Translations under genes and position numbers: made by a program
Part shown: piece after piece, positions 1 through 12,955 of the stretch
Numbering within the stretch: position 1 is the first letter of the stretch
Layout: each line of letters opens with the position of its first letter
From: Taxillus chinensis
Lineage: Eukaryota; Streptophyta; Magnoliopsida; Santalales; Loranthaceae
Length of the DNA: 64,000 bases
Assembly: GCA_023512835.1 (NCBI GenBank)
Contig: CM042086.1
Coordinates: forward strand, 7,226,299 to 7,290,298
Reading direction: 5' to 3'
Notes under the pieces: model-generated
The model's database searches: none
Told to the model about the DNA's origin: nothing
The model's input: only the letters and a program-made list of their open reading frames with translations

Positions 1-271
1 GTGAGGATAGTAAAGTTAACCTTACCAAACACATCCAATACGCCTTTCCAAACTTACAAAAGCAGAAATGCAAAAATAAACACAATCAAAGCTCGGAACT
101 AAACAATGAATTATAAAAATTTTTAACATAGAACAAAAATGAAAGAACAGCATTAAATTTTAATATTTTTGGGGATGGGATGCGCTTTAAATTGAGACCT
201 ATTACAGATTTAGAAAGAAACTGCCAAATAAAATGTTCCCGTTGAGTTTGGAATATGAGATTGATATTTAC

Positions 272-3200
272 CATACGCCTCAACAAATTGAAGAGCTTTT
301 TCAAGAAAGGATGGACCTCCATCTATATCTTCTAGTGCAAGCCAAATTGGTTGTCCAACAACCAAAGATTTAACAGTGCGCTTATCCCTCCCTGATGGAA
401 ATTACAAGATTAAATAAAGTTACAAGAAAAGCATCCACTAAAAAATCAAGCACCAAAGAAACCACTACAACAATTACAAAAGGACCAACTTAAAAATCAT
501 CCAACAAGACAAAACAAAATGCTAAGTAGTTACATTGATGGAAAGACCCTTCAGCAGCATAATTTGTGTCACTCCGAAAAATCCCATTGTGTCTCATAAC
601 AAGGGAGGCACTTGGTGCTTGTGCAAGAGCATCTTCCAAGGCAGTCTTCCACTCATAAAGTTCTTCTGATGACTCAGCCTGAAACAAATAGAAAGGAAAA
701 ACCTCAACTACAGATTCCTAGCATTAGAAATTCAAACGTGTAAGAATTAGACAACAAAGATTAGTGATTTAAACCCAGAAAGAAAGTGAGATAACACAGA
801 AATCAACACATAAAGCACCTTAAGAGTGAATGCCCTCCCATCACGTCCATCAGGAAAAAGTACTGTTAAGAGCTTTTTATCTTCCCGGATAACAACGCTG
901 CACAATGATTACTCACAAATTCAAGCCACATGGATTCAACAATTATTATTGCCAGACAAAACAATTCATACATACCTCCCAGAATTATTTAAGCCAATAC
1001 CACCTAAGGTCAGATTTACTTCACCACCTCTTTGCGGCAGTGCACTCTACATAAGACCCAAAAACAATGGCCTTGTGTGGTCATAAAATCATTCCAAGCA
1101 AAGGGAAAAAATATTAAAAGCACTAAATTAATTTAGTAGTGATAGAATTCGAAGTGTTGGAAGCAAATTTGAAGGCTATGAACAGGCCATCACAGTTCTG
1201 CTCATGGATATTGAAGCACAGAATTTGCAAAGGAAATCTACTATGACTGGGGTACAGAAGCCAATGAGTTCGGGGAGGAAAGGAACTAGAGAACTTAAAA
1301 GACTTGCTACTACCATAAATTATGAAGCCAGAGCTACAAAAGCAGATAAAGGGAAATGCCAGATAAAAGGAGGGACACTATAGTAGATCAATGTGTTTGA
1401 AATTATTAACTTGGAATGTGAAGGGGTTAAATGATCGGGTGAAGAGGCTGTGTACTAAGAATATGACTAGAGATTGGCATGCTGACATTATTTGTCTGCA
1501 GGAGAGGAAGATGGAAGTAATCATGGATCTTTTAGTCTGGTGCCTTTGGCAATGTAGATATGTTGATTGGTTGTTCTCAGGTCCTCTGAAGAGCGTCAAG
1601 GGGTATTTTATTGACATGGGATAGCAAAGTTATGGAGAAGCTTGAAGGGGCAATTGGGTATTTCTCAGTGCCTTGCAAATTCAAAATTGTGGCAGATCAG
1701 CATGCGTGGATGTTCACTGGTGTTTATTATCCAAATATTGTTAGAGACGGGAGATTAATGTGGGATGAGCTTACAAGGATTCGTAGTTGATGGGATGTGC
1801 CTTGGTGTCTTGGAGGTGACTTCAATGTTGGATGGTTATCTTTTGAAACCCTAAACCCTAATTTTTCTCCTTTCGATCTTGTCAGAGTTTATTGCCTCCA
1901 ACGGATTGATTAACATACCAGTGACTGGGAGTGACTTTACTTGGTCCAATAATAGGGAAGTTAGCTCTTTGTCTTGACTTGAATGGTTCTTGTACTCAAC
2001 ATAGCGGGCTGGAAACTATATCAATATTCTCCCCCAAAAAAAGGTTGGATTGCCAAATCATTTTCCAGTTGCCCTGGAGTGTAGCAACATACAGAGAAGT
2101 AGGCGACCCTTCAGTTTTGAGAATATGTAGCTAGTCGAAGAGGTTTTTATGGAGCTGATTCGTTCTTGGTGGAAGTCTTACCAGGTGGAGGGTACTCCTA
2201 ATTTTGTTTTTGCAAGTAAGCTGAAAATCTTAAAGGAAGACCTGAAAAGGTGGAATGACTCTGTTTTTGGGCATGTAAATGCGCATAAGCAAAACTTACT
2301 AGCTGGTTTGAGGGAGTTAGATGGGGAGGCTGATCTCAGACCGTTATCTGATGAGAAGGGGAAGAGAGGGCTTTTGACTACTAAACTAGAAAAACTTATT
2401 TTGATGGATGAGATTTGTTGGAGCCGGAAGTCTACAGTTTTGTAGCTTAAAGAGGGGATAAAAAATTTAAAATCTTTCACTGTCTTTCAAATTCGTATAG
2501 GAATACTAATACAATTACTAAGTTGATTATTAATGGTGTTTCTTCTGTGAGGCAAGGTGAAATACATGATCATATAGTTAGTTTTTATGACACTATTTAC
2601 CTAGAGGGTGGGTATAAAGGCCCTTTAGATGGGGTTCTTATTGATGCCATTTCTGATGAAGATGCCTTGTGGCTTGATCAGCCTTTTGAGGAGAAGGAAA
2701 TTGAGATGGTAGTCCGGGTTGTAAGGCAGATAAGGCTCCAAGGCCGGACGGTTTCTCCCTAGCTTTCTCTCAACATTGTCGAAGTGTTGTAAGATATGAT
2801 ATTTTGGCGGTGTATTAGGAACTCCATGAGCATTGCACAAGTGTTGGTTCTCATTTCACAAGCCTTAAATCATACTTGATTTAATACTTTGAATAATTTC
2901 CTTATTTAATTGGCGTGCGAAGAATTTCACTAAGTGTTTGATTCAAAATCTGAATCAATCAATACATTATCGAGTAAGGAAATTCAATAACAAAAACTGA
3001 TCAGAAAGGATAAACTTTATTATGGTGAAACCAAGTTGTCAGATACATAATCAGACATTCAAAGAAGACTAAACATCTCAAAGAGCGCATAATGGGTCCG
3101 AAGTGTGCATAACATTTTTCACAGTATACCGAATGTATTTGAAGAGGCCATCAAGGAATAAGGACTTAAGCGATTTCAAAATACATTATCAGATTACAAG

Positions 3201-6200
3201 ACATTCCCCAAAGTGACCACATGCCTAAAATGATGAAACCAAGTATGTATCCGATGCTTGGATAGGAACTTTAATGCTCAAACAGCAATCTGACGCTCAA
3301 ATAGCTTATTAAATGCTTAGATAGCGATCGGATGCTCAAATAGGTAATTTGTTAATTCAATGCTCGGATAGTAATCTGATGTGGATACTCTCTCAATCTT
3401 CATATACAAGTATACAACTTGTCTTGGTAAAGTGTCTTGTCTCCCACACTTAATGCTCACAAAGTTTCAAAACGAGGCATATAGTGATGTGACACTCCAT
3501 GATTGGTCAAAGTTTCTAACACTCCACACTACGAGACTTAGTTGTTTCCAATGATGAAGACGAGTGGCTCAAATGAAGATTACAAAAAGGGTTATTATGA
3601 CTTAGTTGTTTCTAAGGAAACCTTTATGTCATTCACGCTTTCGCGATGCAACATTTAATTCTCATCATTTAGTGAGATCATGGCCTAATAGTAAACCCTA
3701 GCCCATATGAAACCCTAGTTTGAAGAATGATATTTATTCGGTCACTTGATTGACAAGGCTACTAATGTAGGCAAATTCATCGCAGATTTTCCACTTGCAC
3801 TCTACTCTTATTTGGCTTAAAGCTACATTAGGGTTGTGAATCAAAACGGGTAAATCAGATTTGGTTCCAGTGGGTGAGGTGCCTTGTTAAGAAGAGTTAG
3901 CAAATTTTTTAGGATGTAAAACTTCAAAGTTACCTATGAAGTATTTGGGTTTACCTTGGGAGCAAAGTTCGCGTCCAAAGATATATGAAACCCGATTATT
4001 GAAAAGATGAAATATCCTTTGGTGAGGAGGAAGAGAATATACCTTTCCAAGGGAGGTTAAGACGTTAAGTAACTCTGATAAGAAGTGGACTTTCTAACCT
4101 ACCAACTTATTTTTTATTCCTTTTTTCTATTTCAATTATGGCTACTTGAGAAAATTCAAAGGAATTTCCTATGTGGGGCACTGACGAGGTAGCAAAATTT
4201 CACTTGGTTAAGTGAGAGTTGGTGTGTGGCCATTATTCTCAAGGAGGCCAGGCTATTAAGAATATTAGGCAGTTTAATCAAGCCCTTATAAGAAAATGGT
4301 TGTAGCAGTTTGATATGGAAAGGGAAGCCTTTTGGCAGAAGATTATCATGCTGAAGTATGGATCTTTAGAAGGTGGTTGGGTGTCTAAAGCCCCTAATGG
4401 ACTGCATGGTGTAGGATTAGTAAAGTTTATCCAATATAGAATTATAGATGGGCTACACTCACAAAATTTGTGATTTTTTCAGTGGGAGGTGGGTCTTTTA
4501 TTTGTTTTTTTGGGATGATGTATGGTTTGCATGCCAATACAAGAAGGGCAATACAACAAACTCACCAATTAGGAAGTGTCTCGGGAATCTTGACTGAGAC
4601 ACGACGAGTCACTGAAATCCACGGAATTTGATCTCCTCTCATTCAAGATCTTAACCTAACTTCCCAAGTTTAGATTATCTAACACAATAAATTCGTCATT
4701 CAAGATAGTCAACTAAGGCAAGCTGAGTCATGCCGATCATCGCATCATCTTTCCTAACAAAAGATTGCCATCGTCACAATCGATCAACATAACAAGTCCG
4801 AACACATCACCTCCATCTCTAAGTCGCTATCGTCTTTATCCTTGCCCCATCAACTACTGTCGGTGCAGAGCGTATCAACCCTACCTGCATCAACCCTGCC
4901 ACACCAACATTATTGCCCACACTACGACTTGTTGAACAATAAATTTTTGTGTTGATTTTTCTATAATAAAAAAACTAAATATTATTTAATGGCTAATGCC
5001 TAAAGTTATATCCTACTTGAGACAGCAAATCCTTCGCAATAGCAACACTACAGCAGACAAGACCGCGACTTTAAACCATGGTGGTGTGTTGAAGCACCTT
5101 TGAAGATGGCTTATCCAGCATTGTACCGAATTACTTGTGTTAAAGATGCTCTTGTGGCTAATTTTGCTCAAGTTTGAGATAATGTTGTGCAATGGGAGGT
5201 AACTTTTACACAGTTAGCTCAAAATTAGGATCTGGAATCCTTTTCCTCAAGATAAGATATGCTAGAAACTTGTTCATCACTTCGTCCTTCAAATATATCT
5301 TTTTTATATCCTTTTTCAAACAGCCATAAGATTATTTTCAAGAATAATCTTAACAACATATCCTTTAAACAAATAATTAATAGAAAAGGTCAGAAAATTA
5401 TCTTAACGATATATCCTTCAAACAAATAATCAATAGCAAAGATGGTAAAGATTAATTTTATGACCTATAATTTATTTCCTCGCGAGCTATAATTTACTAC
5501 AATAAATGTAAGATGTAAAAATGTCAAACACATGCAACAATACCTAATAACACCATTAGCTAACCACATTTCTTGCTACCTTGATAATGATCCCAAAGTA
5601 TGTACATGTGAAGATTTATAATTGAGTGATTCTAGAGCATTGAAACTCAAAAAAATAATAATAACATGGTATTCCTACACATGGTGAGATCAACTTTGGG
5701 GACTTCAAATGTACCACCACAACAAATGAAATCATGAAACAAATGCCATATGACTGGAAATACAATTCCAGCTCAGAAATAAATTGCAAAATGAAAATTA
5801 AAGGCGACTCACGGGATCATTTCGGAAGAAAACCAATGAAGTACGAGTTAGAATAAACCAACGCTTCTTCCATGACTTCCAACCCAACCCTGCATAAATA
5901 AGTAAAAGTTTAAATTTGAGCATATCGTGACCCGTGAGGGAAAATGTCATTTTTTTAACAGACATGCCCATGAGGCCTGGCAATGCATGACTAATAACAG
6001 TGCACTACCAAAATATTAATGATTGATAGCCAGGCCAGGCAATAAATTCCCCATAGTACAATCGAATATGCTTTTATTCGATTTTGGTTACACAAATATC
6101 AGCAGCTGATTTAAACAAAATAGGAAACCATGAGACAGAAATAATCATTAAAAAGGCATAAATGGATACATCTGAATAAAGGTGCAGTAAAATAAACCTT

Positions 6201-9200
6201 TACTTTAACACCTTACAAAAAATACATTTATCGTGTACTAACTTCATGGTGTATCTGGTGAGTCATATGAATCATGTCAGTCTATAATAATAGCAAACAC
6301 ACGTATTAGAAATTTATATTTCTCACTTTTGTAAATGAATAAATAAATAGATGCAGAACAACATGATATAATTAATATCAATAGGAAGTTTTTGGATAAG
6401 AGAAGGCATCAAATTATCGGAGAGACCACTGCATTTTCTCTCCACGCTACAAGCCATGTTCACTATTCTGGAGCAAAAGAAGGGAGATGTGAGAACTCTC
6501 TAGGATTCTTCATCCAAAATTGGGGGAAGGAGCAAAGAGGACTCAAAGCTAACAGTGCAAACCTTGGATTGACAACCTAGGTTTTGTATTTTGAATTAGA
6601 TTTTGTTTTCTTCTGGATTACCAAGGTCTTTTATCTTCCTCTTTAGACTTGCATTTCTAAAAGTTCAAGCTTTCTTCTTCTTTCTTTCTTTTTCATCCCT
6701 ATCAGATTCTTCATTCTTGTCAAGCTCATCTTCTTATTCATCTATCTCGTCATTTTCCATACTCTCAAAGGGTTTGACAATGGAATGGCATGGTTGGATC
6801 CTTCATTATAAATGGCAATTACAATCCGATACAAGCAGGAAACTTAGGCATAGAATTCCTTTACAGTATTACTGTTTACGGGATTCAAAAGCTCATCTCC
6901 GTCCATTTCGGTGAATATTAGAGTGCCTCCTGAGAATGACCCCTCATAGTTTCCAACACATGCAACCCTCATTCAATAGCCATCAAGATCCCGTTGACTG
7001 CATATTAAATTCTCAGTGATGTTACAAGAAAGGATCCCATATAAGCTCAGGTCAAATTTATGAAATACAATTCATACTAAAATGTTAGCTTATGTTGTCT
7101 ACCATGCAAAATAATAGTTAGATTATGCTATCTAATATATATGTCAGAAGTTCCTCATAGCATAAAAGAAATACAGAATAAGGAAAGAAAATTATAGACA
7201 ATCACACATCAGATACAAGAAAAAAATAATGTTGTCTACCTTTAGAAGATATGAAAAGAGGACCACTCTTGAAAACCTGCAATTTGAAAATATACCACAT
7301 CACCAAAATACGAATTTACCAAAATAAAATTAAATAAATAAAACAAGCAAAGACAGAAGAAGTAAATAGAGATGATTTAAAAAAGTTTGAATTCCACTTA
7401 GCATGTTAGTAAAAAAAAAAAAGATTTAAATTGGTGAACATACATTTTTGGATTTGTGTGGCTTAAATGCAATTTCCTAAAAATAAGCAAGACAATCCTT
7501 ACAATTCAGTGTCTCCCTTTCTATAAAAATTCCAACCCATCCATTTGAGTAAGCCCATCAAAAAAAAAAAAAACCACATCCACATCTGACTTTCTATGTG
7601 ATATTGTGATTAATTTACTTTTTTTATGAGACTAGGTTTTAGCCCACGAGTTTTACAATGCAGTTTAATGACTAGGACATTAAAATAAATAAATATAATA
7701 AAGTGAAAAGGGTTCATTTGCCATTTCTGAAGGTATGCAACCTTCTCTGGCTGCATGTCCATTTGATGGAGGAAGGCTCTTCAAGTGGAACAAACAGCAA
7801 TGCCTGAGAGACTATTTTGATCGCAAGTGAAACTGCATCTAGTTGCCCTTTGCAACAGCTTTGATCTATGATTCTTCTTCAAGCTTTGATCTATGATTCC
7901 GATATTTGAGAACTCAAACTATTCAGATTGGAGAATTGTGTTGCACTGCTGCAATTTTCAAGTAATATCAAATTTAATAAGAAGCTAATAATTAAAATGG
8001 GCCGCTACAAAATGTATCATCTCACACATTCAAATGTAACCAGAAAGAACCCCCATATAACTAACTTTTGAGACAATTTCCATGCTGATACGGCTAAAAA
8101 TTCTTTGACACCTCCTTAATGACAACTGTTGATACTTTGACAAATACTGGAATATTTTAATGAATTTCATAAAACATGTCTGTTCACCGTATTTGTAGTA
8201 GGGAAAGCTTATTTTCAGTGTTTCAGAACTTAGTTAATGAAATGTGATGAAAAGAAAACCAAAATAGCACAAAAAGCAAGCAACATTTGCCCACAAGACA
8301 AGGCTGAGACGCCTAGCTGGGTAGAGCCCTCAAAACAAATTTCAAACACAGACCAGGCACCTGCATGCTAGGCAAACGCACGGCCACTGCCTCTCTTAAA
8401 CAAAGGAGCAGGCGCTTGTAGCTCATATTCAAAATTCTGGCATGACCATTAAGATTTTTTCAAAAGGTTGCAGGTGCCAGCCAACATCCTTGCAGGGGCC
8501 AACCCAAACACAAAAGGCTACAATGGTTTTTTTTTTTTTTGAAAGTTTTCCAAGGTGCTCAGCATCTTTTGTGCGCCACCCACAACAGTCAAGAAGCATT
8601 TGGAGGTGTATTTCTCCATCCAAACCTCCCACATCACAAGAGAGACACTCCATCAATCCCTACCATCAAGAAACAACCCCCCGCCCTGCAACACCCCCTG
8701 TGACGACAGAAACAACGCGGATCAGCACTCCCCCCTGCCTAATCTCTCCCCGCCGTGACCTCCCTACCCCCGTTGCGATCTTTTTCGCATTTGTTGACCG
8801 GTTTGATTTGTTATTTTTCTAGACTGAAAGTCGTTAGTTCAGTTTAAAATTACTATTTAAACCGACCGAATCAACCGATATTCACCCCTACAACTATCTA
8901 TATCAAACTATAGCCTACTAATACAAACAAACACATAACATAAATTATTCATGCAACGTCAAAACATATTTAAAATTAAAATTAAGTTAGGGTTCATTTG
9001 TTTTGGGGGTGTAAATTACCATGATATTCTTCCTTTTTTCAAGAAAGTAATTACCTTCTTATTTTCCTAATTTAACCATTAACTTGGTAATCCATTTTAC
9101 CAGGTGAGAGGTGGTAAAGAAATTATCATGAATCATGAAAAAATGTCTAGCCGCAACAGCGCTTGATGAAAAAACTATTTTAATGCCAAATCAGCGACTT

Positions 9201-9862
9201 CTTACAAACCAAAAATGATAAAATAACTTTCTCACGCTATTTTCCTGGGAATCCAGCCTACTTTCCACGAAATAAACAGGCCCTTAAAAGTTGTTAAATC
9301 CCTAAAAAATAACCCAACACTGAAATTTCATTTCCTGTTCCAATCTGAATTGTTTTTTTAACACTAAAACGATTTTGTTCAACTATGGTCTCAATCTTAT
9401 TCATATTTCTATGTCGGCATAGGATCTGGAGTCAGCGACTCAGCGCTAAATGAGATCGACTCCCACTCACCCAAGTATCTCAGTTTCACCAAGCAAAGCC
9501 TTAATTAAGATAGTCCACAACTTTGTACACATAAAAACATCAAATCAGTAACCTCTACTGAGCTCTTCCGACAGCTTAAACAAATCCAAAACCAACCATT
9601 GAAGCGCCAAAACCAGCATTTCTCGCTCAATTCAAATCAACAACATATAGCTCAAGATTATGTCAATAATTATAATAGTGGAATCCTAGCCATAAACCTT
9701 AAACATTTTGTCCTTCTTTTTACACCTTCATTAAAAAAAAAAAAAAGCAAAATCAACCAAACAAACAAACAGAGTTGCAACAACAAAAACAACAAAACAG
9801 CGCACCGCATTCGATGATCCTCCGATTCGAAGACGTCCTAGAGCCGTCAAAGTAGCAGACAT
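272..9862 (-). CDS. PH-domain Rho GTPase-activating protein (REN1/PHGAP family), 5' part, truncated by window edge
   Basis: Plant ROP GTPase-activating protein: a PH domain binds membrane lipid and a RhoGAP domain switches ROP GTPases off in polar growth. Seven exons join in frame on the minus strand: 9862-9806, 7276-7240, 5889-5813, 1046-976, 897-819, 678-534 and 391-272; the rest lies left of base 1. Exon 1 is only 19 codons (MSATLTALGRLRIGG...), chosen because it splices in phase to VFKSGPLFISSKG. The PH domain is clear (SWKKRWFILTRTSLVFF, VNLTLGGI, KLLTVLFPDGRDGRAFTLK, ELYEWKTALEDALAQAP). The last exon starts the RhoGAP part (TVKSLVVGQPIWLALEDIDG). The catalytic arginine finger is outside the window. 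Intron 3 (1047-5812) is unusually large because of a LINE. Motif order fits Arabidopsis PHGAP proteins closely; I am sure of the family, less sure which paralogue. Confidence 0.92.
2842..3765. repeat. Non-coding insertion splitting the LINE reverse transcriptase
   Basis: LINE-like translation stops near 2840 (ELHEHCT...) and resumes near 3770 (SQIFHLHSTLIWLKA). The intervening ~0.9 kb has no LINE similarity that I can see and starts TGTTGG, an LTR-like start. Between 3250 and 3390 it holds several degenerate copies of a motif like atgctcaaatagcaatctga. A solo LTR is the likeliest identity, but the right end and a target-site duplication could not be fixed. An equivalent length of RT coding sequence is missing, so replacement or deletion also occurred. 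Confidence 0.4.
4529..5080. repeat. Second insertion near the LINE 3' end
   Basis: The LINE frame reads DDVW just before 4529 and resumes with WCVEAPLKM at 5082. The ~550 bases between have no coding similarity. The short sequence atggt occurs at both borders (4522-4526 and 5078-5082) and could be a 5 bp target-site duplication, but such a short match may be chance. Confidence 0.35.
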
Positions 9863-10215
9863 TTTCACATTCCGACACAACTCAAGCGTTCAACGCAAGG
9901 GTCGATCGGGCGGCGGCCAGTCAAATTGCGTAGCAGCATTTCAGGCAGACGAGGACTTCCATTGAATCAATCCGCCACTACAGAAGACACCGAAGCTCCG
10001 GCACGGGGTTTCGAATCGAACCCCTTGGATCTGAGACCTGGGGTTTCCGAATCCAAAGCCCGAGGAAGAAGTAGGAGAGGGAGAGAGAGGGGAGGTATCT
10101 GTGTGCAGCGTTCGGTTCGCACGGGGTGTGTGAATTGGTTGATGTGGAGATTGTGACTTTCGAGACTGCATTTGAAAAGGCCAAGGCAGACGCGGACTGG
10201 CGATTGAGCCGGTTC

Positions 10216-10226
10216 CCTATATATGG
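10216..10226 (-). promoter_or_regulatory. TATA box of the PH-RhoGAP gene
   Basis: Read on the minus strand the site is CCATATATAGGG. It lies about 360 bases upstream of the chosen ATG at 9862 and would start transcription near 10190. This agrees with the change from GC-richer leader sequence to AT-rich intergenic DNA beyond 10350. Position and context only; no transcript evidence. Confidence 0.5.
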
Positions 10227-12790
10227 TATGGACAGTGGTCCTGGTCCATCACCGCTTCAAGTAGTCAACGTGACGAGTAAAATGGTGCCACGTTAGGCGG
10301 ATCGGCCGCCCCACATGCCACGGCGGCACATTGTCCCACGTTTTCAAAACCCTGTAAATGTGATTAGTTAATGTAAGTTTCCATGACAGCGTAAACGTAT
10401 CATGATCTCCGGGTGTGGACGAGTTGTGAAGGTAGACAAATCTTAACTTACCAATTTTGTTAATTGAATGGTTATTCTAATAGTAGTAGGGATTATACGT
10501 TTTTTCAGCTTGATATTAATGAGTTATTTATATAAAAAAAATTATAAATTATTAAGTTTTCTAATGACAGATTTCTTTGTTCAGTTTTTATCAGATTCCA
10601 GAAATATATTAATATTAAATTTATTAATTTGACGTTAAATATATTAATAATATTTATTTATTTTTAATTTAATTGAATTAACTATTTAAAAATTAAACTA
10701 GCCTAACTTTAAAATGGGTTGAGCTCAAATAAGTACTTGTCCATTTCAAAACTGAATTTACTAGTTAACAAATGATAGAAAATGAAACTTTTTTATTTAA
10801 TTTAATTTAATTAATTAAATCACATGGTCAAATTTGATAATTATGACATAGCTTAATTAATATATTTTTTTGACAAATATCGTTTCTTAGTATATTAATT
10901 GACAAATGAGTATCAACAGAGAAAAAATGGACCATCTTATTTATTTTTGTTATCGCTTTCAAACATAATATGCATTGGAATATATATATATATATATATA
11001 TATGCGTGCGTGTGTTAGATTTACTGATTTGGTTAAAATATGGCATTTAATTTGTATGATTAGTATAGGCATTCTTAAATTCTTCGCATTTCAGTTACTT
11101 CAAAAACATACCATTAGTGGATTTAAAAACTCCCTTAGTATGCTCATATTTTAAATTTTTAATATGAAACAAATCATATGTATGTATATTGAAATATTGG
11201 GGGCGTGTCATACTTCAATTAACCGTATAAGTGGGGACGATCATGCAACATTAACCATAGGACATTAATGAAATTACTGCTGCTATTTATTAGATATAAT
11301 CATATGTATGATAGGATATCATAATAATATGTTTTGTTTTTAGTGCAATTTAATATCTTTTGTTTTTGTTTATTTTTTAATTAAACATTACATTGTTTAA
11401 TATATTTTTTCATATAGTTTACATGTTCGATATATTAGGTAAAAATGGCCATTGGTAATTTGGTATAGGTATTTTAACCTGGTAAAAATCCTTAACTTGG
11501 ATGACAATGGGTATACGGGTGAATTTGATTTTTGGGTAAATAAATGTAATGCATTGACCCATGATCATCTATAGTCATCGAATAGTTTGACAATATGACA
11601 TCAGAGTTTTTACTAAAAGAGCAAAAATCATATATATGATAGTGTTCTATACACAGAATTGTCACACGTCAAAGCCATTAAATTTGTATTATTCCTACAC
11701 ACCAAAGTTTTATCATACTAAAGTCACCAATATATGATATCATTGTACTCTTGAGTTATCTACTTTTGTTTTAAGATAGATATGTCTTATTTATAATTTC
11801 ACCACATATAAATTTTATATCAACTTATACTTTTAAGTAAAAGTAGTTAAAAACTGATTTGAACCGTATAAACCGAAAATATCTTGTTTTTAAAATTTTA
11901 TTTGATTTATTTAATTTGAAAATTTGAGAAAGAAATATATTATTGTTTTGTTTACAGTTTTGCCAATTCATAAATCTAATCGACCGAATATAACATAATA
12001 GATATTCTAATAGTTCAGCTATGTCTTTTATTACATAGTGAATTTGGATTTTTTTTAAATTGTAATGAAAAATTACCACTAATGCATCTGTACAAGCATT
12101 AGTGATAGATTAAAAGTGTTATTGATGAACAAATTGATCCGTGTTTACTTCATATATATATATATATATTTGCATAGTATTTTACCCAATAGTAATTATA
12201 AGTTATTAATTAAATGTTAATGGTAATAAAAAATCAATGAAGGAATTTATGGAAATGATGTCTAGGGTTAACTGGTATCCACGAGATATCAAATGATTTG
12301 GAATATGAAAAATACTAATACACATATGTATAAATATTAATGACGAATAATTTGTGCACAACTGATTTTATATCTATTTATATAATATATAATAAAATAT
12401 TCTATAAAATTATTAATATGTTATTTGTCACTTAATTATTTTTTTTATTAATAGTTTAAATCAATAAATCAAATTAAAAATGTATGCAGAATAAAAATTA
12501 ATAATTTTTAAATTTTATTGGTGAATTTTAATTTAATATATATATTTTTTAAAATATAATTATTTTTAAAAATTATACAGATAAATTTAATTACTCATAA
12601 ATACTAAAAAAAATTATCATTTTTAAAAATAATTATATTATAAAAAATAATATATTCACACCAAATTTCCGAATTCCGATTTCGTCTTTCCTCAACGAAA
12701 CAAATCAGTAAATTCAGTCATAAAAAATAAAAGAAAAATAAGACAACAAATAAAATAAAACCAATCACTAAAAACAGCCGCCCACCTTTT

Positions 12791-12835
<45 letters not shown>

Positions 12836-12886
12836 TGCATCATCTTCATTGGGTGTTGGCTGCTCCATATCACATGCCATTGCCAA
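10227..12886. other. Divergent intergenic region between PHGAP and CLT genes
   Basis: About 2.6 kb of strongly AT-rich sequence separates two genes transcribed away from each other. It holds TA microsatellites near 10980-11002 and 12151-12170 and no convincing reading frame or RNA gene. The part nearest gene 2 has a long CT run that probably belongs to its leader. Promoters for both genes must lie here. Confidence 0.6.
12795..12827 (+). repeat. CT microsatellite in the CLT leader
   Basis: A run of about 16 CT units sits 60-160 bases upstream of the CLT start codon. Pyrimidine-rich tracts at this distance are common in plant core promoters and 5' leaders; length variation here could affect expression, which is inference. 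Confidence 0.7.
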
Positions 12887-12955
12887 TTGCCATCCCAGTC
12901 CCTCACGCCTCTCTCAAACACCTGCGCTACTAAATACATCCCCGATCCGATCAGC

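Larger units (their letters stand above)
1391..5270 (+). mobile_element. Decayed LINE (L1-type non-LTR retrotransposon), antisense inside PHGAP intron 3
   Basis: Broken open frames follow the usual plant LINE ORF2 order. At 1391-1600 is an endonuclease start (LKLLTWNVKGLNDRVKRLC, then DIICLQERKME). At 2149-2445 is the inter-domain region (SWWKSYQVEGTPNFVFASKL). Around 2720-2790 is the start of reverse transcriptase (DKAPRPDGFSLAFSQHC). At 3780-4070 are later RT parts (GKSDLVPVGEV, LPMKYLGLPLGAKF, RIYLSKGG). Around 4260-4370 comes NQALIRKWL and FWQKIIMLKYG, and at 5082-5240 the C-terminal piece (PLKMAYPALYRIT, QWEVTFTQLAQN). Stops and frameshifts are everywhere, and the central RT catalytic segment is not found. 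Two stretches inside it look like later insertions. It is dead and runs opposite to the host gene. Confidence 0.88.

Noticed and set aside
8429..8822. GC-richer frames in PHGAP intron 1
   Set aside because: No domain or family recognised on either strand and no splice fit to the host gene; probably repeat-derived intron sequence.
8870..8900. Minus-strand gtaggggtgaatatcggttg, similar to hAT-type ends
   Set aside because: A matching opposite terminus and an 8 bp target duplication could not be found.
9926..10184. Short frames on both strands near the PHGAP leader
   Set aside because: The sequence lies between the TATA box and the first coding exon and is best explained as 5' leader; no homology recognised.
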